This document shows positions 7,348 through 15,599 of a DNA stretch of 64,000 nucleotides, piece by piece. Made by a program: the position numbers and the translations under genes. The stretch is from Allorhizobium borbori (lineage in GTDB: Bacteria > Pseudomonadota > Alphaproteobacteria > Rhizobiales > Rhizobiaceae): the NCBI RefSeq assembly GCF_014196535.1, contig NZ_JACIDU010000001.1:1-64000 (forward strand), read 5' to 3'. The notes under the pieces were generated by a model, which did not search any database, was not told the DNA's origin, and saw only the letters and a list, made by a program, of their open reading frames with translations. The stretch's first letter is position 1. Each line of letters begins with the position of its first letter.

Positions 7348-8874
7348 ATGATGTCGTTTTCGACGAAAATGGCCCGGCGCCTCGCCGCTCTTGCCGCGCT
7401 TGCGCTCGTGGCCGGGTTTGCGCCGTCAAAGCCGGCCGATGCCGCCGGCGAAACCCGTAGCCTCAAGCTCTATTTCATCCACACTGGTGAAAAGGCCACG
7501 ATCACCTTCAAGCGTAACGGCAAGTTCGATGCCAAGGGGTTGCAGGAAATCAACCGTTTCCTGCGTGACTGGCGCCGCAACGAACCGACCCGCATGGACC
7601 CGCGTCTGTTCGACCTTGTCTGGGAAGTCTATAACAAGGTCGGCGCTACCGATTACATCCACGTCGTTTCCGCCTATCGCTCGCCCACCACCAACGCCAT
7701 GCTGCGTTCGCGCACCAAGGGCGTGGCCGAGACCAGCCAGCACATGCGCGGCAAGGCAATGGATTTCTACATTCCCGGTATTCCGCTGAAGACGCTGCGC
7801 GAAACCGCCATGAAATATCAGCGTGGCGGTGTCGGCTTCTATCCGACCTCGCGCTCGCCCTTCGTGCACCTTGATGTCGCCGGCGTTCGCGCCTGGCCGC
7901 GCATGCCGCGCGAGGAACTGGTGCGACTGTTCCCGAGCGGAAAGACGCTGCATATTCCCGCCGATGGCAAGCCCTTGCCGGGTTACGAGCAGGCGCTGGC
8001 CGAATACAAGGCGCGCGCCGACGCGCCAATCGAGATCGCCAACAGCAGCGGTTCAAAGCCGAAGCGCCCGAACCTGCTTGCCTTCCTCTTCGGTGGTGGC
8101 GATGAGGATGAGGATGCCGATGCGATTGCCGCACCGGAAAGCCCGGCAAGCCCGCCCGCTCCTGCAGCACCGGCAGCCCAGCCGCCCGTGCTGACGGCGG
8201 AAGCGACACCGCCGCAGGCACCCATTCCCGCCGGTCTCAATGCCCCCATTCCGTCCAACCGCCCCGCGCTGGTTCAGACTGCGCCGCAGGGCACGCTTAT
8301 GTCGGCCCTGACACCGCCGCCGGGCACGACACCGGCCCTTCAGGCCATGCAGCAGGAAGTGCAGCAACCGGCCTTCGCCGATCTCGGCAATTACCGTATC
8401 CCCGTGCCATCACTCCTGTCGCGTAGCGATGCACCGGTGGCCGAACTGGCCTTCGTTCCGGTTCCCTCGCGCCGTCCCGCCGATGCGCCTGCCGAACCCG
8501 TCATCGCCGCCGTGCCCGCACCGACGCTGCGCCCGACGGTCGAACCGCAGCCGGTCGCCGTAGCGCAGGTTCCAGCCAATAGCGGCACCTTCCGTCCCTC
8601 GACCAATGTGATGATGGGCGGCACGGAGCCCCTGCGCGCACCGGCGACCATTCGCTCGGAAGCCGCGCGTCCGGCGCAACCCTTGTCCGCGCCGCAGGCT
8701 GCGGCGGCATCGCAGCCCGTCGCCCAGCCGCCGGTGACCGCCGTTGCCATGGCTGGCCCAGCCATCAAGGTGACCAAGGCGCCGCGCGTAACGCCGCCAG
8801 CCCCGGCAGTCGTCCCGGTCAAGGAAGAGCCGCGCACGGTTCCGGTCTACGGCTTCGATCCGAAACGGTTCTGA
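7348..8874 (+). CDS. DUF882 / M15-like peptidoglycan peptidase with a long Pro-Ala-rich tail
   Basis: The N-terminus M-M-S-F-S-T-K-M-A-R-R followed by an Ala/Leu stretch to about residue 30 is a signal peptide. Residues about 40-210 form a DUF882 (YcbK/M15A-like) domain; the zinc-ligand pattern of this fold is met by His132 and Asp139 in S-Q-H-M-R-G-K-A-M-D-F and His174 in F-V-H-L-D. Members act on peptidoglycan in the periplasm, usually as endopeptidases. From about residue 245 to the end (508 residues) it is low-complexity Pro/Ala/Thr-rich and probably unstructured. Start is uncertain: no clear ribosome site is seen, and an ATG at 7369 is also possible. It converges with the aminotransferase, one base between stops. 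Confidence 0.82.
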   Translation: MMSFSTKMARRLAALAALALVAGFAPSKPADAAGETRSLKLYFIHTGEKATITFKRNGKFDAKGLQEINRFLRDWRRNEPTRMDPRLFDLVWEVYNKVGATDYIHVVSAYRSPTTNAMLRSRTKGVAETSQHMRGKAMDFYIPGIPLKTLRETAMKYQRGGVGFYPTSRSPFVHLDVAGVRAWPRMPREELVRLFPSGKTLHIPADGKPLPGYEQALAEYKARADAPIEIANSSGSKPKRPNLLAFLFGGGDEDEDADAIAAPESPASPPAPAAPAAQPPVLTAEATPPQAPIPAGLNAPIPSNRPALVQTAPQGTLMSALTPPPGTTPALQAMQQEVQQPAFADLGNYRIPVPSLLSRSDAPVAELAFVPVPSRRPADAPAEPVIAAVPAPTLRPTVEPQPVAVAQVPANSGTFRPSTNVMMGGTEPLRAPATIRSEAARPAQPLSAPQAAAASQPVAQPPVTAVAMAGPAIKVTKAPRVTPPAPAVVPVKEEPRTVPVYGFDPKRF

Positions 8875-8875
8875 T

Positions 8876-9922
8876 TCAGGCCCTCGCCTGCCCCAGCGCC
8901 TTTGCCAGAACCGCGAGCGTTTCGCGCAGCGTCTTCTCGTCAGCGCGGCGGCCGGTGTGGTTGATGCGCAGCAGGCGCTCCGAACCCGGCCCGACACCGG
9001 CTGTCAATTCGACACGGATAACTTCTTCCAGAACGAGAAGGCTGTCCGGCTCGACCCCTTCGGGCAGAACGACCGTCGTCACCAGATTGGAAGCGCGCTC
9101 CCCGGCCTCAAAAGCCGTCAGTCCGAGATCGCTGACGGCGGCGCGCGCCTGGGCCGCGGTTCTGGCATGGCGACGGAGAACTGTCTCCAGCCCTTCGGCC
9201 TCGATCCGGTCCAGCGCAGCCTTCAATGCATGAAACTCCAGCGGCGGCGGCGTGCCGGGCAAGGCACCGCGCCCCTTGTCCAGCCAGTCGCGCTTCTGGT
9301 CAGCGAGCGAGAGGACGGAATTCACCGGCGCATCGGGCCGGTCGATCAGCGCCCAGGCCCGCTTGCTGACCGATACCGCCGAAATTCCGGCCGGCCCCGC
9401 CAGCGCCTTCTGCGGGCCGATGACGGCGATATCGATGCCGAGCGCATCGACCGCCACGGGATGGCCGCCGACCGAGGCCACGGCATCGACCACAAGCAGG
9501 ATGCCGCGCTCTTTCGCGCGCTTCGCGATGGCTTCCAGCGGGTTGAGAATGCCGCTGGCGGATTCCGCATGGACCAGAGCGATGACGTCGATCCCCTCCG
9601 CGGCATCAAGCACGGCTTCCACGGCCTCCACTGTCACCGGGCGAGCCGGCTCTGCGACAAGATCGGTGACGGTCGCCCCACCCCGGCGCAACCAGCCGCC
9701 GAACAGGGTTCCATAGGGACTGGTGACGATGTTCAGCGCCTTCAGCGCCGGTGTCGCGAGGCTTGTCGCCACCGCCTCCAGCGCCACAACGGCTTCGGCC
9801 TGCACGAAGAGGACGTCGTTTCGCGTTTCGAGCAGGCGGGCAATGCGATCGGCGAGCGGCGCGTAACCGCTGGCAGGAAAGGCGGGCGGATCGAGAAGGA
9901 CGGTGGCGTCAAAACGGCTCAT
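8876..9922 (-). CDS. Class V PLP-dependent aminotransferase
   Basis: The 348-residue protein belongs to the class V aminotransferases related to serine-pyruvate, alanine-glyoxylate and (S)-ureidoglycine-glyoxylate aminotransferases. It has V-H-A-E-S-A-S-G-I-L-N-P, the aspartate block V-V-D-A-V-A-S-V-G-G and the PLP-lysine region G-P-Q-K-A-L-A-G-P-A-G. Its ATG overlaps the stop of the upstream ABC ATPase by four bases, so it is the last gene of the importer operon. That coupling suggests it acts on an amino compound derived from the imported substrate; this is inference. Exact substrate cannot be read from sequence. Confidence 0.82.
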   Translation of the reverse strand: MSRFDATVLLDPPAFPASGYAPLADRIARLLETRNDVLFVQAEAVVALEAVATSLATPALKALNIVTSPYGTLFGGWLRRGGATVTDLVAEPARPVTVEAVEAVLDAAEGIDVIALVHAESASGILNPLEAIAKRAKERGILLVVDAVASVGGHPVAVDALGIDIAVIGPQKALAGPAGISAVSVSKRAWALIDRPDAPVNSVLSLADQKRDWLDKGRGALPGTPPPLEFHALKAALDRIEAEGLETVLRRHARTAAQARAAVSDLGLTAFEAGERASNLVTTVVLPEGVEPDSLLVLEEVIRVELTAGVGPGSERLLRINHTGRRADEKTLRETLAVLAKALGQARA

Positions 9923-10701
9923 GGCTTTTCCCTTATCAGGCGGGGCACGGCGGCGATTAATGCGCGCGCCGCTGGCGATTGCGGATGGTCGACTACCGCG
10001 TCGGTCGGCCCTTCCTCGACAATCTCGCCCGCTTCCATGACGGCAATGCGGTGGGAGACCGCCTTCACGGCGGCGAGATCGTGCGAAACGAAGATATAGG
10101 CCAGGCCATGCTCGCGCTGGAGATCGACGAGCAGATCGAGAATGCGGGCACGCACGGAGACATCGAGCGCCGACACCGCTTCGTCCAGCACGATCAGCGA
10201 CGGCTCGCAGGCCAGTGCCCGGGCGATGGCCACCCGCTGCCGCTGGCCGCCGGAAAGCTCAAGAATGGAGCGGCGCGCATAATCGGCGGTGAGGCCGACG
10301 CGCTCCAGAAGTTCATCGATGCGGGCCGCCCGACGGGCTGGCGGCACGAGATCGTGGATGCGCAACGGATCGGCAAGAGCGCCGGCGACCGTGGCGCGCG
10401 GGTTGAAGGCACCGAGCGGGTCCTGAAACACCATCTGCATGTGGCGGCGCGCGGTGCGTAACGCCGCCCCCGAAAGCGCCAGCCAGTCCTCGCCGCGAAA
10501 GCGGATCGCGCCCGATTGCGGCGGCGTCAATCGCGTCAGGACGCGGGCCAGCGTGGACTTGCCGCAGCCGGAGCGCCCGACGAGGCCAAGCGTCTCGCCG
10601 GGCGCAACCGTGAGGTTAACCTCTTTCAACGCCACCACCGAGCGACCGCGCGCGGCCCAGCTTTTCCGGAGATCGGTGGCTTCGAGCAAGGCGGCGCTCA
10701 T
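9919..10701 (-). CDS. Peptide/nickel-type ABC importer, ATPase subunit (DppF/OppF-like)
   Basis: The 260-residue protein is an ABC ATPase. It shows Walker A G-R-S-G-C-G-K-S-T, the Q-loop in M-V-F-Q-D-P, the signature L-S-G-G-Q-R-Q-R, Walker B L-I-V-L-D-E-A and the H-loop V-S-H-D. M-V-F-Q-D-P-L-G-A-F-N-P-R is typical of the OppF/DppF branch. Together with the next gene it forms the two-ATPase motor of the importer. It overlaps its neighbours on both sides by four bases, so translation is coupled. It lacks the usual C-terminal oligopeptide extension. Confidence 0.93.
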   Translation of the reverse strand: MSAALLEATDLRKSWAARGRSVVALKEVNLTVAPGETLGLVGRSGCGKSTLARVLTRLTPPQSGAIRFRGEDWLALSGAALRTARRHMQMVFQDPLGAFNPRATVAGALADPLRIHDLVPPARRAARIDELLERVGLTADYARRSILELSGGQRQRVAIARALACEPSLIVLDEAVSALDVSVRARILDLLVDLQREHGLAYIFVSHDLAAVKAVSHRIAVMEAGEIVEEGPTDAVVDHPQSPAARALIAAVPRLIREKP

Positions 10702-11483
10702 GGCCGGCCTCCGACCACCAGCGACGGCGTTTCGAGATCAATATGGGCCTCGAGAAGCGTTTTGGCGGCCACACTCTGCGGATGGCCCACGACCTGCCGC
10801 ACCGGACCGATTTCCTGCAAGCGTCCCGCCGCGAAGACGGCAATACGGTCGGCAAGCGTCGACGCCAGCGCCATGTCGTGGGTGATGAAGACGAGTGTCA
10901 TTGCCTCCTCGCGCACGAGATCATCGAGCAGCGCGACGATTTCCGCCTGGACCGCCTGATCGAGCGCGCTTGTCACTTCATCGGCCACGAGAATTGAGGG
11001 GCGAGCGGCAACGGCGGCGGCAATCGCCACGCGCTGGCGCTGGCCACCGGAAAGCTGATGCGGAAAGGCGCGGAGCAGACGTTCCGGCTCCGGTAGGCGT
11101 ACGCGCTCCAGAAGGTCCGCGGCACGCACGAAAGCCTGTTTCCAGTTGAGGCCAAGATGCCGTTTCGCACCTTCGGCCACCTGTTCACCAATGGTCAGCA
11201 CCGGGTTAAGACTGGCGCCGGGATCCTGAAAGACGAAGCCGAGATCGCGGCCCGGCAGCGGCGCGGGAGCGAACGAAGGCCAGACGATCTCGCCACTCAC
11301 GGTAACGCCGGGTGGCAGCAACCCCGCCAGCGCGCGGGCAAAGGTGGATTTGCCGGAACCGCTTTCGCCGATCACGGCCAGCCGTTCACCCGCCTGAAGT
11401 GTCAGCGATACGTGATCAAGCGAAGGAGCCTTCGCATGAGGATAACGGATGGCGAGTTGCCGAATGTCGCACAAAACCGTCAT
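10698..11483 (-). CDS. Peptide/nickel-type ABC importer, ATPase subunit (DppD/OppD-like)
   Basis: A 261-residue ABC ATPase with Walker A G-E-S-G-S-G-K-S-T, Q-loop F-V-F-Q-D-P-G-A-S-L-N-P, signature L-S-G-G-Q-R-Q-R, Walker B I-L-V-A-D-E-V and H-loop I-T-H-D. The branch fits OppD/DppD. It is shorter than oligopeptide OppD proteins (about 330 residues) because the C-terminal oligo_HPY cysteine region is absent, as in nickel and other small-substrate members. ATGA overlaps couple it to the permease before it and the second ATPase after it. Confidence 0.92.
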   Translation of the reverse strand: MTVLCDIRQLAIRYPHAKAPSLDHVSLTLQAGERLAVIGESGSGKSTFARALAGLLPPGVTVSGEIVWPSFAPAPLPGRDLGFVFQDPGASLNPVLTIGEQVAEGAKRHLGLNWKQAFVRAADLLERVRLPEPERLLRAFPHQLSGGQRQRVAIAAAVAARPSILVADEVTSALDQAVQAEIVALLDDLVREEAMTLVFITHDMALASTLADRIAVFAAGRLQEIGPVRQVVGHPQSVAAKTLLEAHIDLETPSLVVGGRP

Positions 11484-12313
11484 GCGGCCCTCCCCTCGCG
11501 CGGGCGCAGGGCGTCGCTCACGCCTTCGCTGACGAGATAGACGCCGAGAACGGCGGACACCAGCGCCAGACCGGGAATGATCGAAAGGAAAGGTGCTGCG
11601 CGCAGCACGTTTCGTCCCTCGGCAATCATCGCGCCCCAGGTGACGACGTTGGGATCACCGAGGCCGAGGAAGGAAAGTGCGGCTTCCGTCAGGATCGCAC
11701 CCGCCACGGTAATGGCTGCAAAGGCAAGCACCGGCGGCAGGGCGTTGGGCAGGATCTCGCGGAAGGCGATTTCCAGTGGATGCATGCCGATGATGCGGGC
11801 GGCGGCGACATAATCGCGCTCGCGGATGGAAAGGACCTCGGCGCGCGCCAGCCGTGCCGGCTCCGCCCAGGCGGAAAGGGCAATCGCCAGAATGACCGTG
11901 GGCATGGAGGCGCCGAGCGTCGAGACGAAGGCAAGGGCCAGCAGAAAGCCCGGCACGATCTGGAAAGCGTCGGCGACGCGCATCAGCGCTTCATCGATGA
12001 AGCCGCCGGCAAAGCCCGCCAGCGTTCCGACCACAAGCCCGATGGCGAGCGCGGCAAACGCGGCGGCAAGCCCGACGGCCAGAGAGGCGCGCGCGCCGTG
12101 AAACACACCCGCCAGGACATCCCGCCCAAGGCGATCCGTGCCGAAAGGAAAGGCCGGATCGGTGAAGGGCGCGGTCAGGGCAGGACCGGCGATCTTCAAC
12201 GGATCGCCCGGAAAGAGCAGCGGCGCGGCAAGGGCGGCAAGCGCCAGCAGCGCAAGGATGACGGCGCCGATCAGGCCAGGGCCGGAACGGGTGAAGCGTA
12301 GGGCAAACCTCAT
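11480..12313 (-). CDS. Peptide/nickel-type ABC importer, permease (DppC-like)
   Basis: The 277-residue inner-membrane permease has an N-terminal segment at about residues 15-37 and several later hydrophobic helices. The EAA loop is seen around R-I-I-G-M-H-P-L-E-I-A-F-R-E-I-L-P-N, and the DppC-type motif F-G-T-D-R-L-G-R-D-V-L-A-G lies near residues 55-70. It pairs with the DppB-like permease encoded just upstream to form the channel. The four-base overlaps at both ends place it inside the operon. Confidence 0.93.
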   Translation of the reverse strand: MRFALRFTRSGPGLIGAVILALLALAALAAPLLFPGDPLKIAGPALTAPFTDPAFPFGTDRLGRDVLAGVFHGARASLAVGLAAAFAALAIGLVVGTLAGFAGGFIDEALMRVADAFQIVPGFLLALAFVSTLGASMPTVILAIALSAWAEPARLARAEVLSIRERDYVAAARIIGMHPLEIAFREILPNALPPVLAFAAITVAGAILTEAALSFLGLGDPNVVTWGAMIAEGRNVLRAAPFLSIIPGLALVSAVLGVYLVSEGVSDALRPREGRAA

Positions 12314-13299
12314 GCGCCCTCCTCGCCCGAACCGATGCGCGGATCGAGCAGGGCATAGACGATATCAACGGTGAGGTTGACGAGGATGACCAGCACCGCG
12401 CTGGTGAGGATGACGCCGACGAGAAGTGGCGCATCGCGATCACTGACAGCCTCCTGCGCCAGCCGCCCGAAGCCCGGAATGGCGAACACGCTTTCGATGA
12501 CAACGCTGCCGCCCAGCATGGCGGCTGCCTGAAGGCCAAGCACGGTGACGAGCGGCAAAAGCGCGTTGCGCGCCACATGGCGCCAGACGATGCGGGTGCG
12601 CGACAACCCCTTCGAGCGGGCGAACAACACGAAATCGAGCGGCCAGACCTCGGCCATGCCCGAGCGCATGACGCGCAGGAAAAGCGCGAGATAGATGAAG
12701 CCCAGCGCCGTGACCGGCAGCACGAGATGGCGGGCAATATCGAGTGCACGCTCCAGCCCTTGCTTGCCCGAAGCGATGGTTTCCATGCCGGCCAGCGGCA
12801 ACCAGCGCAACTGAACGGAAAAGAAGAGAACGAGCACCAGACCGAGCCAGAAGCCCGGCACGGCGTATAGCGCCAGCGCCCCGATGGAAAGCGCCCGATC
12901 CCGGAGGCTGCCCGGCCTTGCGCCAGCGGCAATGCCAAGCAGGGAACCGAGCCCGAAGGACAGCGCTGTGGCGCTCGCCATCAGAAGAAGCGTATTCGGC
13001 AGGCGCTCGCGCACCAGATCGATTACCGGGCGGTCGAAGGCGACCGACCAGCCGAGATCGAAGCGGGCAAGCGCCGAGAGATAGAGCCGGAAGCGGGCGA
13101 AGCCCGACTGGTCCAGCCCGTATTGCGCCCTGAGTTCTGCGGCAAGCTTCGCATCGCCACCACCAAGCGAAACGAGATAGGAATCCACCGCATCGCCCGG
13201 CGCATGTTCAAGGAGCAGGAACGTCGCGGCAATGACGATGAGCAGCACGGGAACAGCCGTGATCGCCCGCCGCCTCAACAGTGCCGCGATACGCTTCAC
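12310..13299 (-). CDS. Peptide/nickel-type ABC importer, permease (DppB-like)
   Basis: The 329-residue permease begins with the family N-terminal helix (A-V-P-V-L-L-I-V-I-A-A-T-F-L-L-L) followed by the characteristic H-A-P-G-D-A-V. The remaining five or so helices carry the EAA loop S-R-T-R-I-V-W-R-H-V-A-R-N-A-L-L-P. It is the first membrane subunit of the importer, starting seven bases after the binding-protein stop and overlapping the DppC-like gene by four bases. Topology and length are normal for DppB/GsiC-type proteins. Confidence 0.93.
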   Translation of the reverse strand: MKRIAALLRRRAITAVPVLLIVIAATFLLLEHAPGDAVDSYLVSLGGGDAKLAAELRAQYGLDQSGFARFRLYLSALARFDLGWSVAFDRPVIDLVRERLPNTLLLMASATALSFGLGSLLGIAAGARPGSLRDRALSIGALALYAVPGFWLGLVLVLFFSVQLRWLPLAGMETIASGKQGLERALDIARHLVLPVTALGFIYLALFLRVMRSGMAEVWPLDFVLFARSKGLSRTRIVWRHVARNALLPLVTVLGLQAAAMLGGSVVIESVFAIPGFGRLAQEAVSDRDAPLLVGVILTSAVLVILVNLTVDIVYALLDPRIGSGEEGA

Positions 13300-13306
13300 G
13301 ACAGGA

Positions 13307-14914
13307 TCATCCCTTCAGCGCCGTATCGGCCCAGTTGGACACGGCCCAGCGCGGATTGCTCGGCACGTTTTCCACCGTGTCGCGCGCCACCGTGATGAAG
13401 CCCCATTCGGCGACGTTGATGAGTGGCAGGTCGGCTACCACCTGCTTCTGGAAATCCTTGTAGAGTGCCGTTCGGGCGTCGGTGTCGATGGTTTCCGCCG
13501 CCTTGGCAATGATGCTGTCGAGCGTCGAGCTGACATAACCGCCCTGATTGGAAAAACCGACGCCTGCGGGAAGGCCGGACTGGACGAGAATGGTGGTCGA
13601 GATGGCCGGATCGCCCCGGAAAACCGGCGGTGCCACCGCCAGATCGAAAGCATGATCGGTATAGACCGCCTTCTGGTGGGCGGCGGAATCGTTGTTCACC
13701 AGTTCCGCGTCGATGCCGATGGCCGCGAGCGCCTGCCGCAGATAGGCGCCGAACTGGCGCGTCTCGTTGAAATACGGGGCCGGCAGGAGCTTCAACGAGA
13801 AGCGCTTGCCATCGGCGCCCGCCTTGTAACCGGCCTCGTCCAGCAGGGCGTTGGCCTTGGCCACGTCGAAATCATAGGTCGGCACGTCTGCGGTGTAGAA
13901 TTCCGGCGCGTTCCTCGGCACCGGGCCGGTGGAGGCGGCGGCATAGCCGAGGAAGATCGTATCGACCACGAACTTCCGGTCGATGGCGTGCGCAATCGCC
14001 TGGCGCACCTTGAGATCGGCGAGTTCCTTGCGGCGGTGGTTGATTTCCACGATGAGCTGATAGGTGAGTGCCTCATAGCCCCTGGAAATGACCTTGATGC
14101 CCGCAACCTTGGAAATGCGGGCGAGATCGGCCAGCGGCACGGCGGAGAAGGCGGCGAGCTGGATTTCCTCTGCCTCCAGTGCCGCGCCCGCACCGGCGCG
14201 GTCGGGCAGGACGCGATAGACGATTTCATCGAGAAGCGGCGCCTGCTTGTTCCAGTAGGCCTCATTGCGGGTCAGGCGGTAGTATTCGCCCGGCTTGTAT
14301 TCCGTGAATTTGAACGGACCGGTGCCGACAAGTCTGGTATTGGCCGGATTGGTGGCGATATCCGTGCCCTCGTAAAGATGCCTGGGAATGACGCTGGTCG
14401 CGACCGGCAGCGCATTGCGGATGAGCTGGAACGGCGTCGGCTTCGAAAAGCGGAAAATGGCGGTCGCCGCATCCGGCGTTTCCACTGTTTCGAGATTGGC
14501 GAAGACCGAGCGGCCGATATTCTGCAGCTTCTTCCACACTTCGAGCGCCGAGAAGGCAACGTCGGCGGAGGTGAATGGCTTGCCATCGTGCCAGGTCACG
14601 CCTTCGCGCAATTTGAAGGTAACGGAACGCCCGTCCTGCGCCCCTTCCCAGGACACGGCCAGACGGGGCTCGAGCCCGTCCTTGCCGTCATAGGAGGCTT
14701 CGGCCAGCGGTTCGATGACCTTGCTGGCGATGTAGAAGACGCCATTGGAGGCGACGATCGCCGGATTGAGGTTTTTCGGCTCGGAATCGGCAGCAACAAC
14801 GAGACGACCGCCCTTTGCAGCGGCGGCCATGACCGCGATCGGAGCAGTCGAGGCGAGCAGGCCGAGGGCTGCGCCCTTCAAAAGGCCGCGACGGGAGAGG
14901 GTGAGGACAGTCAT
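13307..14914 (-). CDS. ABC importer periplasmic substrate-binding protein, SBP family 5
   Basis: The 535-residue protein has a twin-arginine-like signal (S-R-R-G-L-L-K-G-A-A-L-G-L-L-A-S-T-A) ending near residue 32, then a family-5 solute-binding fold with L-N-P-A-I, L-A-V-S-W, F-K-L-R-E-G-V-T-W-H-D-G-K-P-F-T-S-A-D-V and Y-K-P-G-E-Y-Y. It captures peptide-like or other ligands in the periplasm for the permeases encoded downstream. ATG 14914 has AGGGAG eight bases upstream and replaces a longer in-frame start. As first gene it probably carries the operon promoter in the spacer to 15198. Ligand unknown. Confidence 0.92.
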   Translation of the reverse strand: MTVLTLSRRGLLKGAALGLLASTAPIAVMAAAAKGGRLVVAADSEPKNLNPAIVASNGVFYIASKVIEPLAEASYDGKDGLEPRLAVSWEGAQDGRSVTFKLREGVTWHDGKPFTSADVAFSALEVWKKLQNIGRSVFANLETVETPDAATAIFRFSKPTPFQLIRNALPVATSVIPRHLYEGTDIATNPANTRLVGTGPFKFTEYKPGEYYRLTRNEAYWNKQAPLLDEIVYRVLPDRAGAGAALEAEEIQLAAFSAVPLADLARISKVAGIKVISRGYEALTYQLIVEINHRRKELADLKVRQAIAHAIDRKFVVDTIFLGYAAASTGPVPRNAPEFYTADVPTYDFDVAKANALLDEAGYKAGADGKRFSLKLLPAPYFNETRQFGAYLRQALAAIGIDAELVNNDSAAHQKAVYTDHAFDLAVAPPVFRGDPAISTTILVQSGLPAGVGFSNQGGYVSSTLDSIIAKAAETIDTDARTALYKDFQKQVVADLPLINVAEWGFITVARDTVENVPSNPRWAVSNWADTALKG

Positions 14915-15097
14915 GACATACTCCCTGTTCGGAGAGCCGTCGTGCAAGGATAGGAACCTGGCGGCGGCGCCGGAAAGCGGATGGAACGAGGCAGCCAGTT
15001 TCGGCTTTGCTCCAGCGAACTTACAGGGACGAAATTCCGGACGGCAATCCCCCGGAGAATAATTTTTCCCTTCGACAGATCGCGCCCGGCCGGAGGA

Positions 15098-15128
15098 TTG
15101 TCATATACATATAAATAATTATATGTAT
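15098..15128 (+). promoter_or_regulatory. AT-rich palindromic operator inside a candidate promoter
   Basis: ATACATATAA (15105-15114) and TTATATGTAT (15119-15128) are perfect 10-bp inverted arms around a 4-base spacer. TTGTCA at 15098-15103 and TATATG near 15120-15125 could be -35 and -10 elements, so the palindrome fills the space between them, where a repressor would block RNA polymerase. The AT-rich patch stands out from GC-rich surroundings. The blh genes encoding DUF442 proteins in Agrobacterium and Xylella are repressed by BigR, an ArsR-family regulator that binds an AT-rich palindrome; the match to that operator is inferred, not computed. The spacer 14915-15198 holds no gene. Confidence 0.6.
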
Positions 15129-15198
15129 TGAACGGGCGGCTTCAATGATCCGCCCGTCCCTTTCAGCTTTAATCCGTCTTCCGAGGAGTACCCCCGTC

Positions 15199-15537
15199 AT
15201 GAACATCCGTCCCGTCGATGCCAGCTACCACGTCAGCGGTCAGGTTTCGCCCAAGGATATCGGGAAGATCGCGGAGGCGGGTTACACCGCCGTGATCTGC
15301 ATGCGTCCGGACGGCGAGGGTTTTTTCCAGCCCGCCTTCGCTGAGATCGAGACCGCCGCTCGTGCTGCCGGCATCCCCGCGCATTACCTCCCCGTCGTTC
15401 CCGGTGCGGCTCCGATGGACCGGGCCAAGCAATTGGGCGCGATTTTGCGGCAGACGGAAGGGCCGGTTCTGGCCTATTGCGCCTCGGGTGGCCGCTGCGT
15501 CATGCTTTACCAACTGGCTCAGCAGGCGGGCGGCTGA
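15199..15537 (+). CDS. DUF442 (TIGR01244) phosphatase-like protein, BLH N-domain type
   Basis: The 112-residue cytosolic protein is a stand-alone DUF442 domain, a dual-specificity-phosphatase fold. The P-loop reads Y-C-A-S-G-G-R with Cys94 and Arg99. The same domain forms the N-terminal part of BLH, whose C-terminal metallo-beta-lactamase part is a persulfide dioxygenase in sulfide detoxification. Here that second part is absent. ATG 15199 has GAGGAG ten bases upstream. The gene is single, and no bigR is nearby. A role in sulfide or persulfide metabolism is by association; rhodanese-like sulfur transfer is one possible activity. Confidence 0.82.
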   Translation: MNIRPVDASYHVSGQVSPKDIGKIAEAGYTAVICMRPDGEGFFQPAFAEIETAARAAGIPAHYLPVVPGAAPMDRAKQLGAILRQTEGPVLAYCASGGRCVMLYQLAQQAGG

Positions 15538-15599
15538 ATTCTTGATCCGAATTTCACTCCGACGTTCCGGCCCTTTACCCCCCGGACCGTCGGAGTTTA

